DNA of 64,000 bases from Cliona cf. orientalis (Eukaryota > Porifera > Demospongiae > Clionaida > Clionaidae), in NCBI GenBank assembly GCA_963930775.1, contig OZ005689.1:25232058-25296057 (forward strand). The letters run 5' to 3'. The translations under genes were made by a program, and so were the position numbers. Of this stretch, positions 21,001-32,388 are shown piece by piece. Below the pieces are notes generated by a model. That model searched no databases, was not told where the DNA came from, and saw only the letters and a program-made list of their open reading frames with translations. Each line of letters opens with the position of its first letter. The first letter of the stretch is position 1.

Positions 21001-24000
21001 TTGGTAAAATGCCTGCCAACGAAGACACAAGGAAGGCCTCTTCTTCTTGGCCAAGATATTGACAAGGCGGTCCAGGAGTACATCGAAGCGACCAGGGCAG
21101 CAGGTGGAGTTGTAAACACAGCCATTGTCATGGCAGCAGCTGTTGGCATAATGTCTTCCCGTGATGTTACAAAGCTGAGTTCGCATGGAGGGTACGTGAA
21201 CATCACAAAAACTTGGGCGAAGTCTCTACTCAATCGGATGGGGTACGTGAAGAGGAAGTGCTCTAATGCTGGAAAAATCTCTCCCATACTGTTTGCAGAG
21301 ATTCAAGAAGTTTTCCTGGCAGATATTAAGGCACAGGTGCTGATGAATGATATTCCTGATGAACTAATCATCAACTGGGACCAAACTGGTCTCCCACTTG
21401 TCCCTACTGGTGAGTGGACCATGCACCGTGCTGGTGAGAAGATTATCCCCATTGCCAATTCCGATGACAAACGTCAGATAACAGCCGTTCTTGCAGCTTC
21501 AATGGCTGGTGAATACCTTGCCCCTCAGCTGATCTTCCAAGGGAAGACACAACGCTGCCATCCACCAGTAGCCTTTCCGAAAGGATGGGACATCTGGCAC
21601 TCTGAAAATCATTGGTCAAATGAAGATACCATGCAGCGATACATTGAGCAAATTGTCATTCCCTTTATCGATCAAAAGCGCCAAGATTTAAGCCTAGACA
21701 AATCACATACAGCTCTGGTACTGTTTGACTGTTTTCGAGGCCAGACGACTGCTACTATTGAGTCACTGCTACAGCAGAATAACATCGTTGCGGTACGGAT
21801 CCCTCCAAATTGCACTGACAAGTTACAACCAATGGATGTATCGATCAATAAGCCTATGAAGGATGGGATGAGGACCAGGTTTCAAACCTGGTTTGCAAGC
21901 GAAGTGCAGAAGCAGCTAAAAGATGTCCCAGTGGACCAAGTGAAAGTTGGTGTCACTGCTGCTGCTATCAAGCCCTTGAGTGCTAACTGGATCATTTCTA
22001 CCTGGCAAGAGATTGAAAACAGACCAGACCTTGCTATCAATGGGTTCCGGGCAGCAGATATTTTGAGTGCTGTTGAATCTATTCGAGCAGACCTCATTAG
22101 AAGCTACACAGTCATAGCTACAGTATCGACATGTTTTGTGTATGTATAATAGTTATGAATAATGTATGATTAAAAACAGTTGATGAATGTAATACAGATA
22201 CAATGTTGATAGGGAGTATGATGGACTCTGAACTACCGGTAATACTTGTTAGCATGGAAATGGAGTTAGGTAGTAGTTCTCAAAACACGTAACTAGATGA
22301 GATCTCATGTTCTCCTGAATGAATTGCCCAGGCTTTTTGTTGTTAGCTAGTGCCACACATGTTGCGATTGCATAGAGACCACAGTCTAAGGCTCCATCCT
22401 GCCGTGGACTGTCTCCCATTTGAATAATACTCGGCCCAAACAGGTTTGTAAGGAACTTGGTTGTTACTTTGTCAACATCTGAGTACAAAGAGTCAAACAC
22501 CTGAAGTTTAGGTGCACATCCTATATTTGTCGCCGCAATCCAGTGGTTTCCCCGGGTGTGAATTATCTGCAAATAGGTAGAAGTTACTGGTCCTTTCTGA
22601 TGCTGATACTTATCAAGGACTAGAGTCGACTGAAGACCAGAAATATGAGGAAATTGTGTCTGTAATAATTCCTGTGCGAAATTGATATGATTGTCACTGA
22701 GCTCTTGTCCAGACATGAGCCTAGTTTTGTCCACTTCCGTCAGGTTAATCCCCTTCCAGCTGAGCCATCTGTTTGGTGAAGTGTCAGGAAGCTTCAGCTT
22801 ATCTACCTCTATTATTTCTGAGCTGATCTTTCTCATTTTGTTGGGTGGTTCATTCTCTGCTCCTGGCGCTGTTGTCTGCTTCACACTTAATGGAGCGACA
22901 AGCTTCCGCATTTTGGCCACGTCCTTGGGCTCTCCATGAAATATCAACACGCAGGGTACCTCCAAACCCCCTTGGGGAAGATCATCGGAGAAACGACGGC
23001 TTGCAGTGATCCTACAACCAATAGTGCCCTTTCGTCTCAAGAAAAGTGAACACGCAGCCGATATCTTTCGGGGGACGTGGCCAACTACAGTGCTTCTACG
23101 TACTACAGCGACAGCATATGGATCCTCGGTATTTGTTGGCTCACACCTGCAATCTAACTCTTCTCCAACAGATGGGCTCCAAATATTCTTGTAAATATGG
23201 TGGCGAAGAACACAACTATCGATCTGACACGTCTCCATTTTTGACAGCTGCTGCTAGCTACGTACATGTAGCTCGAGCTCGGCGAATGGCGTGGCCGGCC
23301 GGCCAGCTGATCCATACATTACGTCACTTGTTTATCGCGTCATGCGCTTGCGCTCACAATTTGTCAAGTCGCCAAATTTAAAATTCGCCAATATCTTTAA
23401 GGGAGTGATTCGCCAAATTTAATGCTCGCCAAATTTACCCGCTATACGGTATATCATTGTAGCCAGCAGTTTACTGTTGATTGCCAGATATTGATGATTA
23501 AAATTAATACCTCAATTTCTATAGAAATGGGCTCGAGCATATCGTGATAGGGAATATCATGCTGCTGTTGATACTAATAATGGTGCAGAAGCCCTCAACA
23601 AATCACTGAAGTACTCCTACTTACCAAAGAGACGCACAATGACACTATCAGCAGTTGCTACCCTATTAGTGGAAGATTTTCTCCCTGAATGTCAAAAAAC
23701 TTATCTCTTTAATAACTACAAGCAGTCAAAGGAATACCGGAGCTACAAGGGTATTGTTCCGGATTATTTACAGGACCGTCCTCGGAGTGTGATCTTACAC
23801 TGCTTAGATCGGCAAGCCACTAGTATGAAATTCAAAGAGGAGGACATTGAGGATGTGGATGCCATCAATGGAGTGTTCAAAGTAAATAGCAAGAAGGAGA
23901 GAAGTGTTAACTTTGGACACAACTCACCTGCCTCTATGCCTAGTTGTAGCTGCCCAGACTGGAACAAGTTTCATATGCCATGCAAGCACTTTTTTGCTAT

Positions 24001-25895
24001 TTTTCGGCTTCGACCAGCATGGACATGGAACAGACTACCAAAGACCTACTTGGAGAGTGCCTACCTCAGTCTTGATAACACTGCATTGAGAGATTACCAT
24101 CAAGAGCCTCAGGCACCTTGTCCTGAAACAGGTAGTGATTACACAGTTAGTGATGATTTCACCGAAACTTATCAGGATGAATTGCCACGCAAAAAGGTAA
24201 ATAATACAATGCCATGCACACATTACGGAAAGCATAAAATATGTATCAAGGTAGATAGCTCACTTTAAAACAACATTTGTGTCACGTATGCACTGTACAA
24301 CTCATTTCAATCTTAATATAGGTACTTTCAGTTTGTCAACAAGCACAAAAGGCCAGAATAACACTAAAAATGATTGAAACCCTCACATACTCCTGCCAGG
24401 ATGCTGAACAATTAGCCACTGTGAATTCAAAGCTTGAGGAGATATTTAGCAATATGAAAACCAATATGCCTCAATCAGATGGGCTGGTAATTAGACCAAT
24501 AATTGCTAAGCGAGCTAAGCAGATATCACAAAAGTACAGAAGTCAACTAGCAGTGATTAACAGCAAGTACTCCGCTTTACCACCTGAAAAAAAGCGGGGA
24601 CGACGAAAGCAGAGTGCTTCCTTCAGAAATAGAGTGGGCATAAAAGCACAAAGACTTCGTAAGGTACATAATTACTATTATAATATTGTCATACTAAAAA
24701 TTGATCCTACTCATACCAAAATAAATATAGGCTGGCACTACAAATGCAGGTCGAAGTAAAGTGAGGAGGGAGCTAAGTAGTATAGCGGGAAGTTTTCAGT
24801 GAACACTTAATACTGGTATGAAATCTACAGGGCTTGAACAAAGATGGAGAGAATACAGGGGAAGGAAAGCACAAGACCTATGCCAATACAGTCACTTCTA
24901 AGACGGCTTCAAGCTCACCAACACTTACAAGCACATCCAAATCAACATCTTCAACAGCAGTCGTTACTGCCCAATCAACCACATGCAACTCTCGACAACT
25001 ATCTACACAGCCCTCTACTTCAAAAAGTGCTCCTAAGTCAGGTAAACAACTTGAACATTATGTATACATCTACAGCTGATTCCAGTCAGTATGCAATTTT
25101 GACCATACACCTGTACATCCCACCAGTTCATGTATGTACAACTTACTGTTGAATCATTTTAGGAGTCAAAAGACCACGCTGCTCATGTGAGGGCTGCTCA
25201 TTATCTGACTGCGGAGTATGTAGCAACTGTTGTGACATGAAGAAGTTTGGAGGACCTGGGCGAAAAAAGCAAAGATGTATGAAAAGAAAATGCCAATTCG
25301 CTAAGAGTGTGAAGGTATATAAAATTAATTATAGTATGACATGTATAAACCTGTCATAATGTAATTAACATATCTAGGACCCAACTAATGGATTTAAGGA
25401 AATAGAGTGATTTCTAACTTCCCATCAGAGAAGAGCAACACCAATACAAGCAGATGGCAACTGCTTTTTTAGGGCAGTTTCTGAGGCTCTGTACGGACAG
25501 CAGGAAAACCATGAAGAAATACGCTCCACAGTAGTCTGCTTTATTGCATCAAACAAGGATGTTTTTGTGAAATTTATCCCATCAACAGCTGATTCTTTTG
25601 ACGAGCATTTGCAAAGAATGCTGCAGAGGGGTACATGGGCTACCCACTTAGAAATCTTTGCTACCGCTAGCCTTCTCCAGATTCCCATATACATTGCTTC
25701 ACAAAGGAGTAAAACGATGGTGTACTACTGGGAAATGTACAGCCCACAGAGCTATAATTCAGTACAATACTGCTCCCTCAAAGAACATGGCTTAGGGCAC
25801 ATTGAGTTGGCACATGTACAGAGATGCCACTATATAACAGTGAAGACAAATAGTGGAAGCCAACCAGAGCACCCCCCACCATTAGAAGGTACTGA
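18079..25895 (+). CDS. MULE-type transposase gene with SWIM, CXXC and OTU domains
   Basis: Exons: 18079-18300; about 18566-20021 (N-terminal FIIGEKRDLHCQFGDHY block, then the MULE core with Asp in MDATYKT and MSDYSEAE, and LCDFHREQSW); 23525-24196 (with a SWIM zinc motif, CSCPDWNKFHMPCKHF); 24322-24663; 24831-25041 (Ser/Thr-rich); 25163-25314 (CXXC zinc finger with CGVCSNC and the KFGGPG motif, binder of unmethylated CpG in known families); then about 25378-25895 (OTU Cys protease, DGNCFFRA and CHYITV). The intron at 20022-23524 holds a complete pogo-like transposon. Frame changes lie near 18604 and 19627. One in-frame TGA (at about 25407) separates the CXXC and OTU parts. The OTU part could therefore be a separate gene, but exon phase argues for one ancestral protein. 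Confidence 0.72.
18301..18565 (+). other. First intron of the MULE-type gene
   Basis: AT-rich, between the CAGAAG|gtataa donor at 18300 and an acceptor near 18565. No embedded gene or repeat is recognised. Confidence 0.45.
20641..22149 (+). CDS. pogo-like DDE transposase
   Basis: A 502-codon uninterrupted frame. The N-terminal 100 residues include a helix-turn-helix-like stretch (SPEERAQIGKYALENGNTRA). The DDE_1 core has Asp247 in INWDQTG, Asp363 in LVLFDCFRGQ and Asp399 in DKLQPMDV, so the catalytic triad is complete. It differs clearly from the transposase at 7949-9913, including WDQTG for CDESG and DCFRGQ for DGHSSH. It would mobilise the surrounding 3.0-kb element at TA targets. The stop at 22147-22149 lies 100 bp from the end of the convergent protease gene. 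Confidence 0.92.
   Translation: MSLLKFFQVKYPTLPSSSTCAYSSLSRKDLDHANKEVKRRVLAVENSCEKEAPTPRGKYNSCSPEERAQIGKYALENGNTRAARHFSKVLNRKINESTARRLKSEYVQALAQRKNDPEGPLVKCLPTKTQGRPLLLGQDIDKAVQEYIEATRAAGGVVNTAIVMAAAVGIMSSRDVTKLSSHGGYVNITKTWAKSLLNRMGYVKRKCSNAGKISPILFAEIQEVFLADIKAQVLMNDIPDELIINWDQTGLPLVPTGEWTMHRAGEKIIPIANSDDKRQITAVLAASMAGEYLAPQLIFQGKTQRCHPPVAFPKGWDIWHSENHWSNEDTMQRYIEQIVIPFIDQKRQDLSLDKSHTALVLFDCFRGQTTATIESLLQQNNIVAVRIPPNCTDKLQPMDVSINKPMKDGMRTRFQTWFASEVQKQLKDVPVDQVKVGVTAAAIKPLSANWIISTWQEIENRPDLAINGFRAADILSAVESIRADLIRSYTVIATVSTCFVYV
22249..23238 (-). CDS. HIRAN-Ulp1 (C48) protease encoded by a pogo-like element
   Basis: A 329-codon intact frame. Residues about 8-105 resemble a HIRAN domain (VGEELDC, EDPYAVAVV, VGHVPRKIS, LEVPC). 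A linker leads to a Ulp1/SENP-like Cys protease at about 175-325, with His232 in GNHWIA, Asp249 in VFDSLY, Gln280 in DSPRQDG and Cys286 in DCGLYAIA. That is a full catalytic set. Ulp1 enzymes process or remove SUMO or related modifiers, and HIRAN domains in known proteins bind DNA ends. Its location between the element's own inverted repeats shows that it is cargo or a second element gene. A role in controlling modification of transposase or host factors is inference. Confidence 0.88.
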   Translation of the reverse strand: METCQIDSCVLRHHIYKNIWSPSVGEELDCRCEPTNTEDPYAVAVVRRSTVVGHVPRKISAACSLFLRRKGTIGCRITASRRFSDDLPQGGLEVPCVLIFHGEPKDVAKMRKLVAPLSVKQTTAPGAENEPPNKMRKISSEIIEVDKLKLPDTSPNRWLSWKGINLTEVDKTRLMSGQELSDNHINFAQELLQTQFPHISGLQSTLVLDKYQHQKGPVTSTYLQIIHTRGNHWIAATNIGCAPKLQVFDSLYSDVDKVTTKFLTNLFGPSIIQMGDSPRQDGALDCGLYAIATCVALANNKKPGQFIQENMRSHLVTCFENYYLTPFPC

Positions 25896-26040
25896 AACCT
25901 ATCATCCACTTAATAATGACTATATTATTTACCTCTTTCATTTGTGCTTTTCTTTTTTTTATTTCATACTCCAGTCCAATCGCCAACGTGCCAACTTCCG
26001 GAAGTTTATCTACGCGATTACGTCATATCCAGCTAGCTGA

Positions 26041-26626
26041 GTGCGCAAAAATGGAGGAACGAGGTGAACGGTAAGTTTCGTCATTTATCATCGGCTGTCA
26101 GAAGCACGCCGAGATATTCTATATTTGTTGAAGTACGTAGGATATCAGTCTAAAGTTCTATGTTGTTTAAATCCAGAGAAAGTCTCCCTTTCGCTGCCAG
26201 CTGTATCAAGATGTGTGGAGGTGAAAAACGGCGACTGGGAGAGTGTGGCACTTGAGGGCACTTTTCGACTTCTGTTCGCGTTGGACACACACAGTATTTG
26301 GTAAGCAGTAAGAGCTGAATCTTACCTTTCAAATGGTATACAACATGAAGTATGATAGCTTGCAAGAAAAAAACGGCCCCAATTGATAAACTGCAGCAGT
26401 ATAGTAGTTAATAGGTGATTGCCTCCATTTAGCCAAGAATGCCAGTTGGTTTGGAAATAGTCAGTATTCACTATAAAGAGTGTTTGAATAATTATATAAG
26501 TTGCATTGCCCAAATGCTCCTCCCCTTGCATAGTGCAAATACCTTTTATGTATGAAGTATAATATACACAAAAATCTGATCTCGTAATCTGTAATTTAGA
26601 ACACAAAAATAGACTATTGTATATGC
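26041..26626. other. Between MULE-type gene and CXC-domain gene
   Basis: Holds a possible tiny plus exon (ATGGAGGAACGAGGTGAACG then GT, at 26051) and an open stretch at about 26176-26301 before a GTAAGC donor. Both are weak as genes. At 26361-26382 is the left copy of a 22-bp direct repeat. The rest is AT-rich and non-coding. Confidence 0.35.
26361..26382. repeat. 22-bp direct repeat, left copy
   Basis: Begins TGCAAGAAAAAAACGGC and ends CCCAA. An identical 22-mer lies in the same orientation at 32294-32315, on the other side of the CXC-domain gene. Both copies are preceded by TAGCT. Confidence 0.85.
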
Positions 26627-29600
26627 TCATGGTATGGGCGCTTCTTGCTCTTCGTCACTGTCCTCACTCTGACAACTAGCTTCACTCTCACTACTTTCCT
26701 CAAATATACCCCTCGTTTGTTCCTCTACTTCATTTTGTAGGCTGCTGTAGTGTTCTTCATCATCACTTTCTTCGGTGGTCATTTCTGCCTCCTTGCTGTT
26801 GCAGCTGTGGTGCTCTTCAAGACGTTCATTCACCTCCAACTCCTGAAGAGGTTCTTGCTCCATTGAGGATGAAGGAAGTGATGTAGGTAAGTTTCTGCAG
26901 CCAATGCACTGGCATCCTGGACCACAATAGGCACCATTTTTCTTGCAACTACATTTTCTGGTGTCACACCCGGTTTTGCATTTACAGCCAGATAACGTTT
27001 GGTTTACAATTTCCTTGGCCTTACTGATGTTCTCTGGAGTGTCCCAGATAATGTCCAGTTTCCCTTCACTGTCTCTTGTCCAGCCATACTTCTCCAAATC
27101 TGTGTAATACAAATCCAATATGTAAACATAGAGTATGTTGTGTGTTCTGTGGTACTGGTATGAGTATTTTAGTGTTATCTAAAATTTAATTAGTGACAAT
27201 AGTGATAACTCACCTGGTAGAGCTAGTGTGTTGTGTGTTGCCTGCTTCCACATCTCCAGCACCCATATGCACCGTGCCCAATGAAGTTTCAGTGCCTCTG
27301 TTGATGGCATAGTTTGACTCTCAGTGTCTGCTCTTTGCCATACTATTTGACGAATGGCCTCCAATCACTGTGTGATGCGAATTTCACATGTCGATGCTTC
27401 TGGTATCGAGTGGTATAGAGCAACAGGAGATCTATGCTTGAATGCTGAGGCATGTGCCTTGTAGTATGCACAACCTACTAGCCTCAAAAATGCATAGAGC
27501 TCTGGGCTGTTGGGGTCAGTAGTGATACTCCCCAATGAACCAGTCATTTCTTTGCCTGTAATAAAACTAGCGTACTGAAAAAGTGTGGCTAGAAAAGAAA
27601 TTTTACCAATCCGTTGAAAGAACGAAGTATAATCACTACCTATACATATGTAGGTTGTTTGAAGCACTTGTGGCCTCTGACCTTCCGGGATCATTGCTAG
27701 ATCTGGATCAGATCCCAGCGCTGAAAACAGTGCATTCAGGTGTATGAATTTAGCATCCTTCTTCATGCGTTTGCTCAACTGAATCATGATGTCACAATTT
27801 TGCACCATTTCTGTTTTAGCTGATAGTCCAATGTGATAGATATCAGTGTCCGGGCTGAAAATTAGTATTTTCTGTGCACACGACTTCGAACTGTGCAACC
27901 ATACAATTTGGTCCGCTTCAGATGCATTACTTCGCAAAGTGGGATCCAAAATAATGTTACCTTCTGATCCAACGCGAAATGCATTAGCTCCTTTATTGGT
28001 AACGAACTGATCTCCATCCATTAAAATACTCTTTACCAATAGTAACATCTCCTCTGCTACATAGGTAATTAGTCTGTTTTTGCATATTCTGCATGCTAAG
28101 ACTTGACGCCAGTTGTTTGGAATAGGAAAGGAGCCTTCAAACTGTAAGCATTGATGACTTTCATGTGATACTTTGTCTCTCCTGTAGTGCTCAAGTTCCT
28201 TAGGTGAACCAGGCTGACAGCTGGGGTTGTCAAACACTACGTGTACTGCTGAGACACCAAGTGAGTAGTGTGGTTGTACATAACGTTGTAGTAAATGTTG
28301 TACATAGGACGTCATGTTTGTCATGATGGGAGTAGGTGGAGTTTGTATCATAAACATTCCTTCCAAGATGGCAATGTCAGCTACCCAGTTTGGTGGCAGC
28401 TGCTGGATGATAATGGGTACCTTGCTATATCGCTTTTGAATATATCCGGTTACTGTGCTTTTTGATGATTTATGGGGGAGTCCGCTAGAGTCCATTAATG
28501 CCTTTGGTAACCCTGATATGGGTGCACAACAAATATTCATTGTTGTGGGATCCCCTCCATATTTTGCTATCCAAGACAGTTGTCTTTTCAAGAATCTCTG
28601 ATAGAGTTCTCTTTCCTTTTCTACCTGTTTTACTCTCTGTTTTTCTGTTTTTGTGGCTGAAAAGGTACACAAACGTTCCTTCCTAACGGGAGCTTGAGTG
28701 CTTGCATCTTGTAACAGTTTACTACTGACATAGGTTTCAAATGCAGTTTGTCCTATTGTTCTCAGTGCAAGCATATCATGTGATACTTCAGGCGATGCCT
28801 GAATGTTGTCCAAAAAATTCCACAGACCCTGGTTCGTACTTTCTTCATGGAACATCCCATGTTTTGAGATTGATTCCTGCATTGCTTTTATGTTCGAAGC
28901 TATTTTTTCGTCCTTTTTTCTTCGCTTGTATGAAAATGTGGTGGCTGTTGTCCTCTTCATGTGAATTTGTGATGTGAATTGAATGTGGTGGGAAATGAAT
29001 TCCATCTTCTTTTCACTTGGTCTAACCACAGCTAGTTTGGCGTCTTTGTTGATTTTCATTTCATGGCACTCATCTAGAGCCACAGCACGCCACTTGTTGG
29101 TCGATAGCCTGACACCAAACCCACCTGCTTTCAGGTGCTGCAACACATCATTTGGCATGCTTGCAAGATCCTTGAGATGTTGTGGAATCAGTTTCCGATA
29201 AATAGGTCTATCCAGTGCCTCAAATACTGGTGCCATTAGTTTTAGGCTTCCAGTGCGCAATTGCCAGTTTTGATATCGGATAGCTGTATACAGCCCAATG
29301 TACGCTAGGCAGTCACTTGTCAGAAATTGAAACCATAATTTTATAGTATCTTGTTTAGCTGTCAAATTGGTCATAAAATCCATGAAATCTGTTTGTGATA
29401 CACACAATTTTAGTTTTTCAAATTGTGAATCCACTGTGTCATTAAATTTTTGGAGTTGACTGTCATCTTTGATGCTGGCAAATGAGTCCAAAATTTTGGC
29501 AATTTCCAGCTCAATTGCATTGCTGTGTTGTTGTTTTGACTTGTTGATGTATAGTTCAAGAAAGAACTGAGTTAGAGCTGCCGTTACCTGGATTAGAAAG

Positions 29601-31970
29601 TAATGTGTTCTCTTAAAGTTGGAGCAGTTTATCAGGGATGTAGGGGTTTCTGATCTGTGGCCACTAGATTTTCCGAGGTGTGCAAGTCCAGCATCTGCAT
29701 AGGCTTTCATGAGGGCCTTCTGATAATTGTATAGTGTGTGCCAATCCCCAGGGAATGGAAGAACCCAATTAAAGTGGTCTCCATAGTCCTCCTTTACGGA
29801 ATGAATTGTATTGAATAGTTTAGCATCACCCACTGTTATCAGCCATTTCTGTCGTAGTTCAACAATGAATGTTTGATGTAGCCGAGCTAGTAGCTTCACT
29901 ACAGTTGCTTTATCGTCCGCTCTTTCACTTTGAATTTCAAGGTATACCACATTAGATACTTCTGTAGTGGTACCCTGAACTCTGAAGATCTGTCATCACC
30001 CACGAGGAAGATTTCACTAGCAGACTTCAAAATAGACTAACTGGAGGAGTCAAGTTTGGGATCTTTAAAGGAGAAACCTTTCAAATGCATGCTTCTATTG
30101 TACTACGATTCAAATAGAAGATGCTCAATTCTACCACAACTTCCTTCTCTGCTACACTGCATGCAACCTAAAGAGTTTCTGTGTGCGGTGATCGTTCGGT
30201 TAAACTCCTGCAACGACGTTTAGGTTTAATGGCTACTACTGGCGATTGCATGGGTGATGACCTACGTCGTTTGCTTGCTTCTGTTAGTAGGATTGACTGT
30301 GGTAAGGGTTGTACACACTGCGTTGATACCCCATGCCAACTTAGAGTTGCATCAGTGCTGCATACCATGGCATGTACTTGAAGTACATCAATGTTATCAA
30401 TGGAGACCACAGAGAGTGTATTAGGTATACGTTCTCGTTTGACACCTCGACTAATTCGTGTGGATACCACTGACGTTGCTAGTCTGCTAGCTGTATCTAT
30501 GGAAGCAACAGCTCCTACTCTGTTCATAATCCTTACCAGTTCAAGTGATCCACCATGGCATAGTATGGTATCAGTAACACATGAAGGGGCATGCTGCATG
30601 AACGATTGGTCGTAGAGGAGGACACACATAGCATATACCTGCCTAATCACCTTAGGAGTGATATTTGAGTCATTATATTGAAAATTCTGTTTGCTGGCTC
30701 AGACTGATCTTGTTATCCGTTGAATAAAGGCTAGTAGTGTAGGATCTAACTTTGGTAATAATTACTCCAAGTTGAGAGTGCTGTACTCGTGTGGATTGTT
30801 TTTGTAGTGGGACACTAAATCCTTTGCCTGTTTGTGTAGCCGATTATTGATGTACGATGATGATACCTGTACAAGCCTCTCGTCTAGTGTACAGGTAGCT
30901 GCTTGAGGGGGTGATGGATGGATTTCGTGTGTACTTTTTTGCTTGATAGCCGCTGCCTGTTTTCCTAAGGCATGGGACACAGCTGCTACTAAATCACAAT
31001 CTTTCAGGAATAGTATTGAGCCATGCCTTTTGTGTTTGCATTGCACCTCAAGTAGGCCATTGAAAGTCAGATTTAGTCGTGATAAAAGCCACCTTTGTCC
31101 TGGAATGCTATCTCTGCTTATTCCATTACTTTCGACATCGTGTACAAAGTCATCATATACGGTGGACAAAAGAACTGCTTCATTGTTAGCAAGGCAATCG
31201 GCCAAGATTTTGGCACATCTAGTGCTCGCAAGCTCAAAATAGTCCTGTTTGGACCTTGTTTCCGGTGGAATTATGAGATATTTATGAATTTTCGTATCCA
31301 AACTATTAATAATGTCGTGTACCATAATATTGATGACTGGCTGTGGATATTTCTTTATGTTATGAATAATATTGTTACAGTGTTTATAGCATGGAAGGCA
31401 TAAGCGTGTTTCAGCCGTAAGCATTTTATGTTCATTGCTGATACGATTTAAGTGTGCACTAATTACTTCTGGGTCTGAACATTTTCGGGTAAATGCTGAT
31501 TCTCCTCTCCCTGGAAGTGCTCCGCATGATCCACATGGCTCTTTGGGATGTAGCTCCCTGTACAATGCATTGTAATGATCCCTGCACAGACCCACAGATA
31601 TAGAGGTTGACTCCAACACTGTGAATGCTTCCATCTTGACAGCTAGTAGTTGCTCTATTTCGGATGGTGTGGCTAGTCGAGTATTGGAGTGAATCTGTTC
31701 ATGACAAGATGTGATATTACAAACTCCAGCTTTGTTTGGTTGTTTTTGCACCCACCTAGGACAGGCTTTCAAATTGGGATTTTGAATAAATCGTGCGATT
31801 TGTTTAATGCATGGATAGCATATGCATGATAAATCCGAATGAGTTCGTTTGTATTGAAAGATTACTCCCTTCTCTTCCAGTGTTAAGTCTTGATAGTGTT
31901 TGTACTTTTCAGAGCTCTTTGTGCATAGTGAGCACGGTCCGCATGTATGCAAGCATTCTTTAGTTGCCAT
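26627..31970 (-). pseudogene. Large transposon-like gene, Cys-rich N-terminus and CXC C-terminus
   Basis: Minus-strand pieces read as one protein. 31970-30762 (402 codons, starts MATKECLHTCGPCSLC) has repeated C..C/H pairs, likely zinc-binding. 30650-30168 is basic near its end. 29950-27365 (861 codons) is a long conserved core with VVKLLARLHQTF and VLPFPGDWHTLYNYQKALMK. 27364-27179 (LEAIRQIVWQRAD) continues in frame after one TGA at 27365-27367. 27118-26627 carries a tesmin/TSO1-like CXC domain (CKCKTGCDTRKCSCKK, CGPGCQC) and an acidic Glu/Ser tail. From memory, proteins with this core and a CXC tail are multicopy in sponges and cnidarians. I do not know the mobile element class. Frames change near 29940, so this copy is probably broken. 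Confidence 0.6.
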
Positions 31971-32293
31971 GTTGCCAAACTATTATAAGTGTATTATTTG
32001 TAATCATAATATTATTTCTCTCACTTGTGCACACACACATTGCAGGCAGGAGCCCATGCAAGCACCCTCACATGCACACCTACTTATTCATATTAATATT
32101 ATGCGTAAATGCTAGTATTTACTTCATGAATACTTTATGTGCCTGTTATGATAGCATTCCCTCAAGGCAAAATATGTATATCTTTGTTGATGTATAAAAT
32201 TTATTTTATACTATGGACAGTCATGGTTTTCTACTTTTTATAAAGTACATTAAACCCTACTTGCATTCTCACCTTCGAAGTTAGTGTAGCTGC

Positions 32294-32315
32294 TGCAAGA
32301 AAAAAACGGCCCCAA
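32294..32315. repeat. 22-bp direct repeat, right copy
   Basis: Identical to 26361-26382 and in the same orientation. The pair brackets a 5.9-kb block containing the CXC-domain gene, like a long target duplication or terminal direct repeats. Confidence 0.8.
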
Positions 32316-32388
32316 CCGGAAGAGGAATCGCTAAAGCTGCGGGGGAGCGCTCCTTCTATTGTGGATTTCTTTGAAACCGCACTGGACA

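Larger units (their letters stand above)
20425..23449. mobile_element. Complete pogo-like transposon with two genes
   Basis: Ends: CCGTATAGTGGGAAACTTTG at the left and its imperfect complement ending CTATACGG at the right. TA is duplicated at 20423-20424 and 23450-23451. GGCGAATTT/AAATTCGCC motifs are repeated in both subterminal parts. It carries a pogo-type transposase on the plus strand and a HIRAN-Ulp1 protease gene on the minus strand, arranged tail to tail. It lies in an intron of the MULE-type gene. Both genes are open and the ends are well matched, so this element looks recent. Confidence 0.92.
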
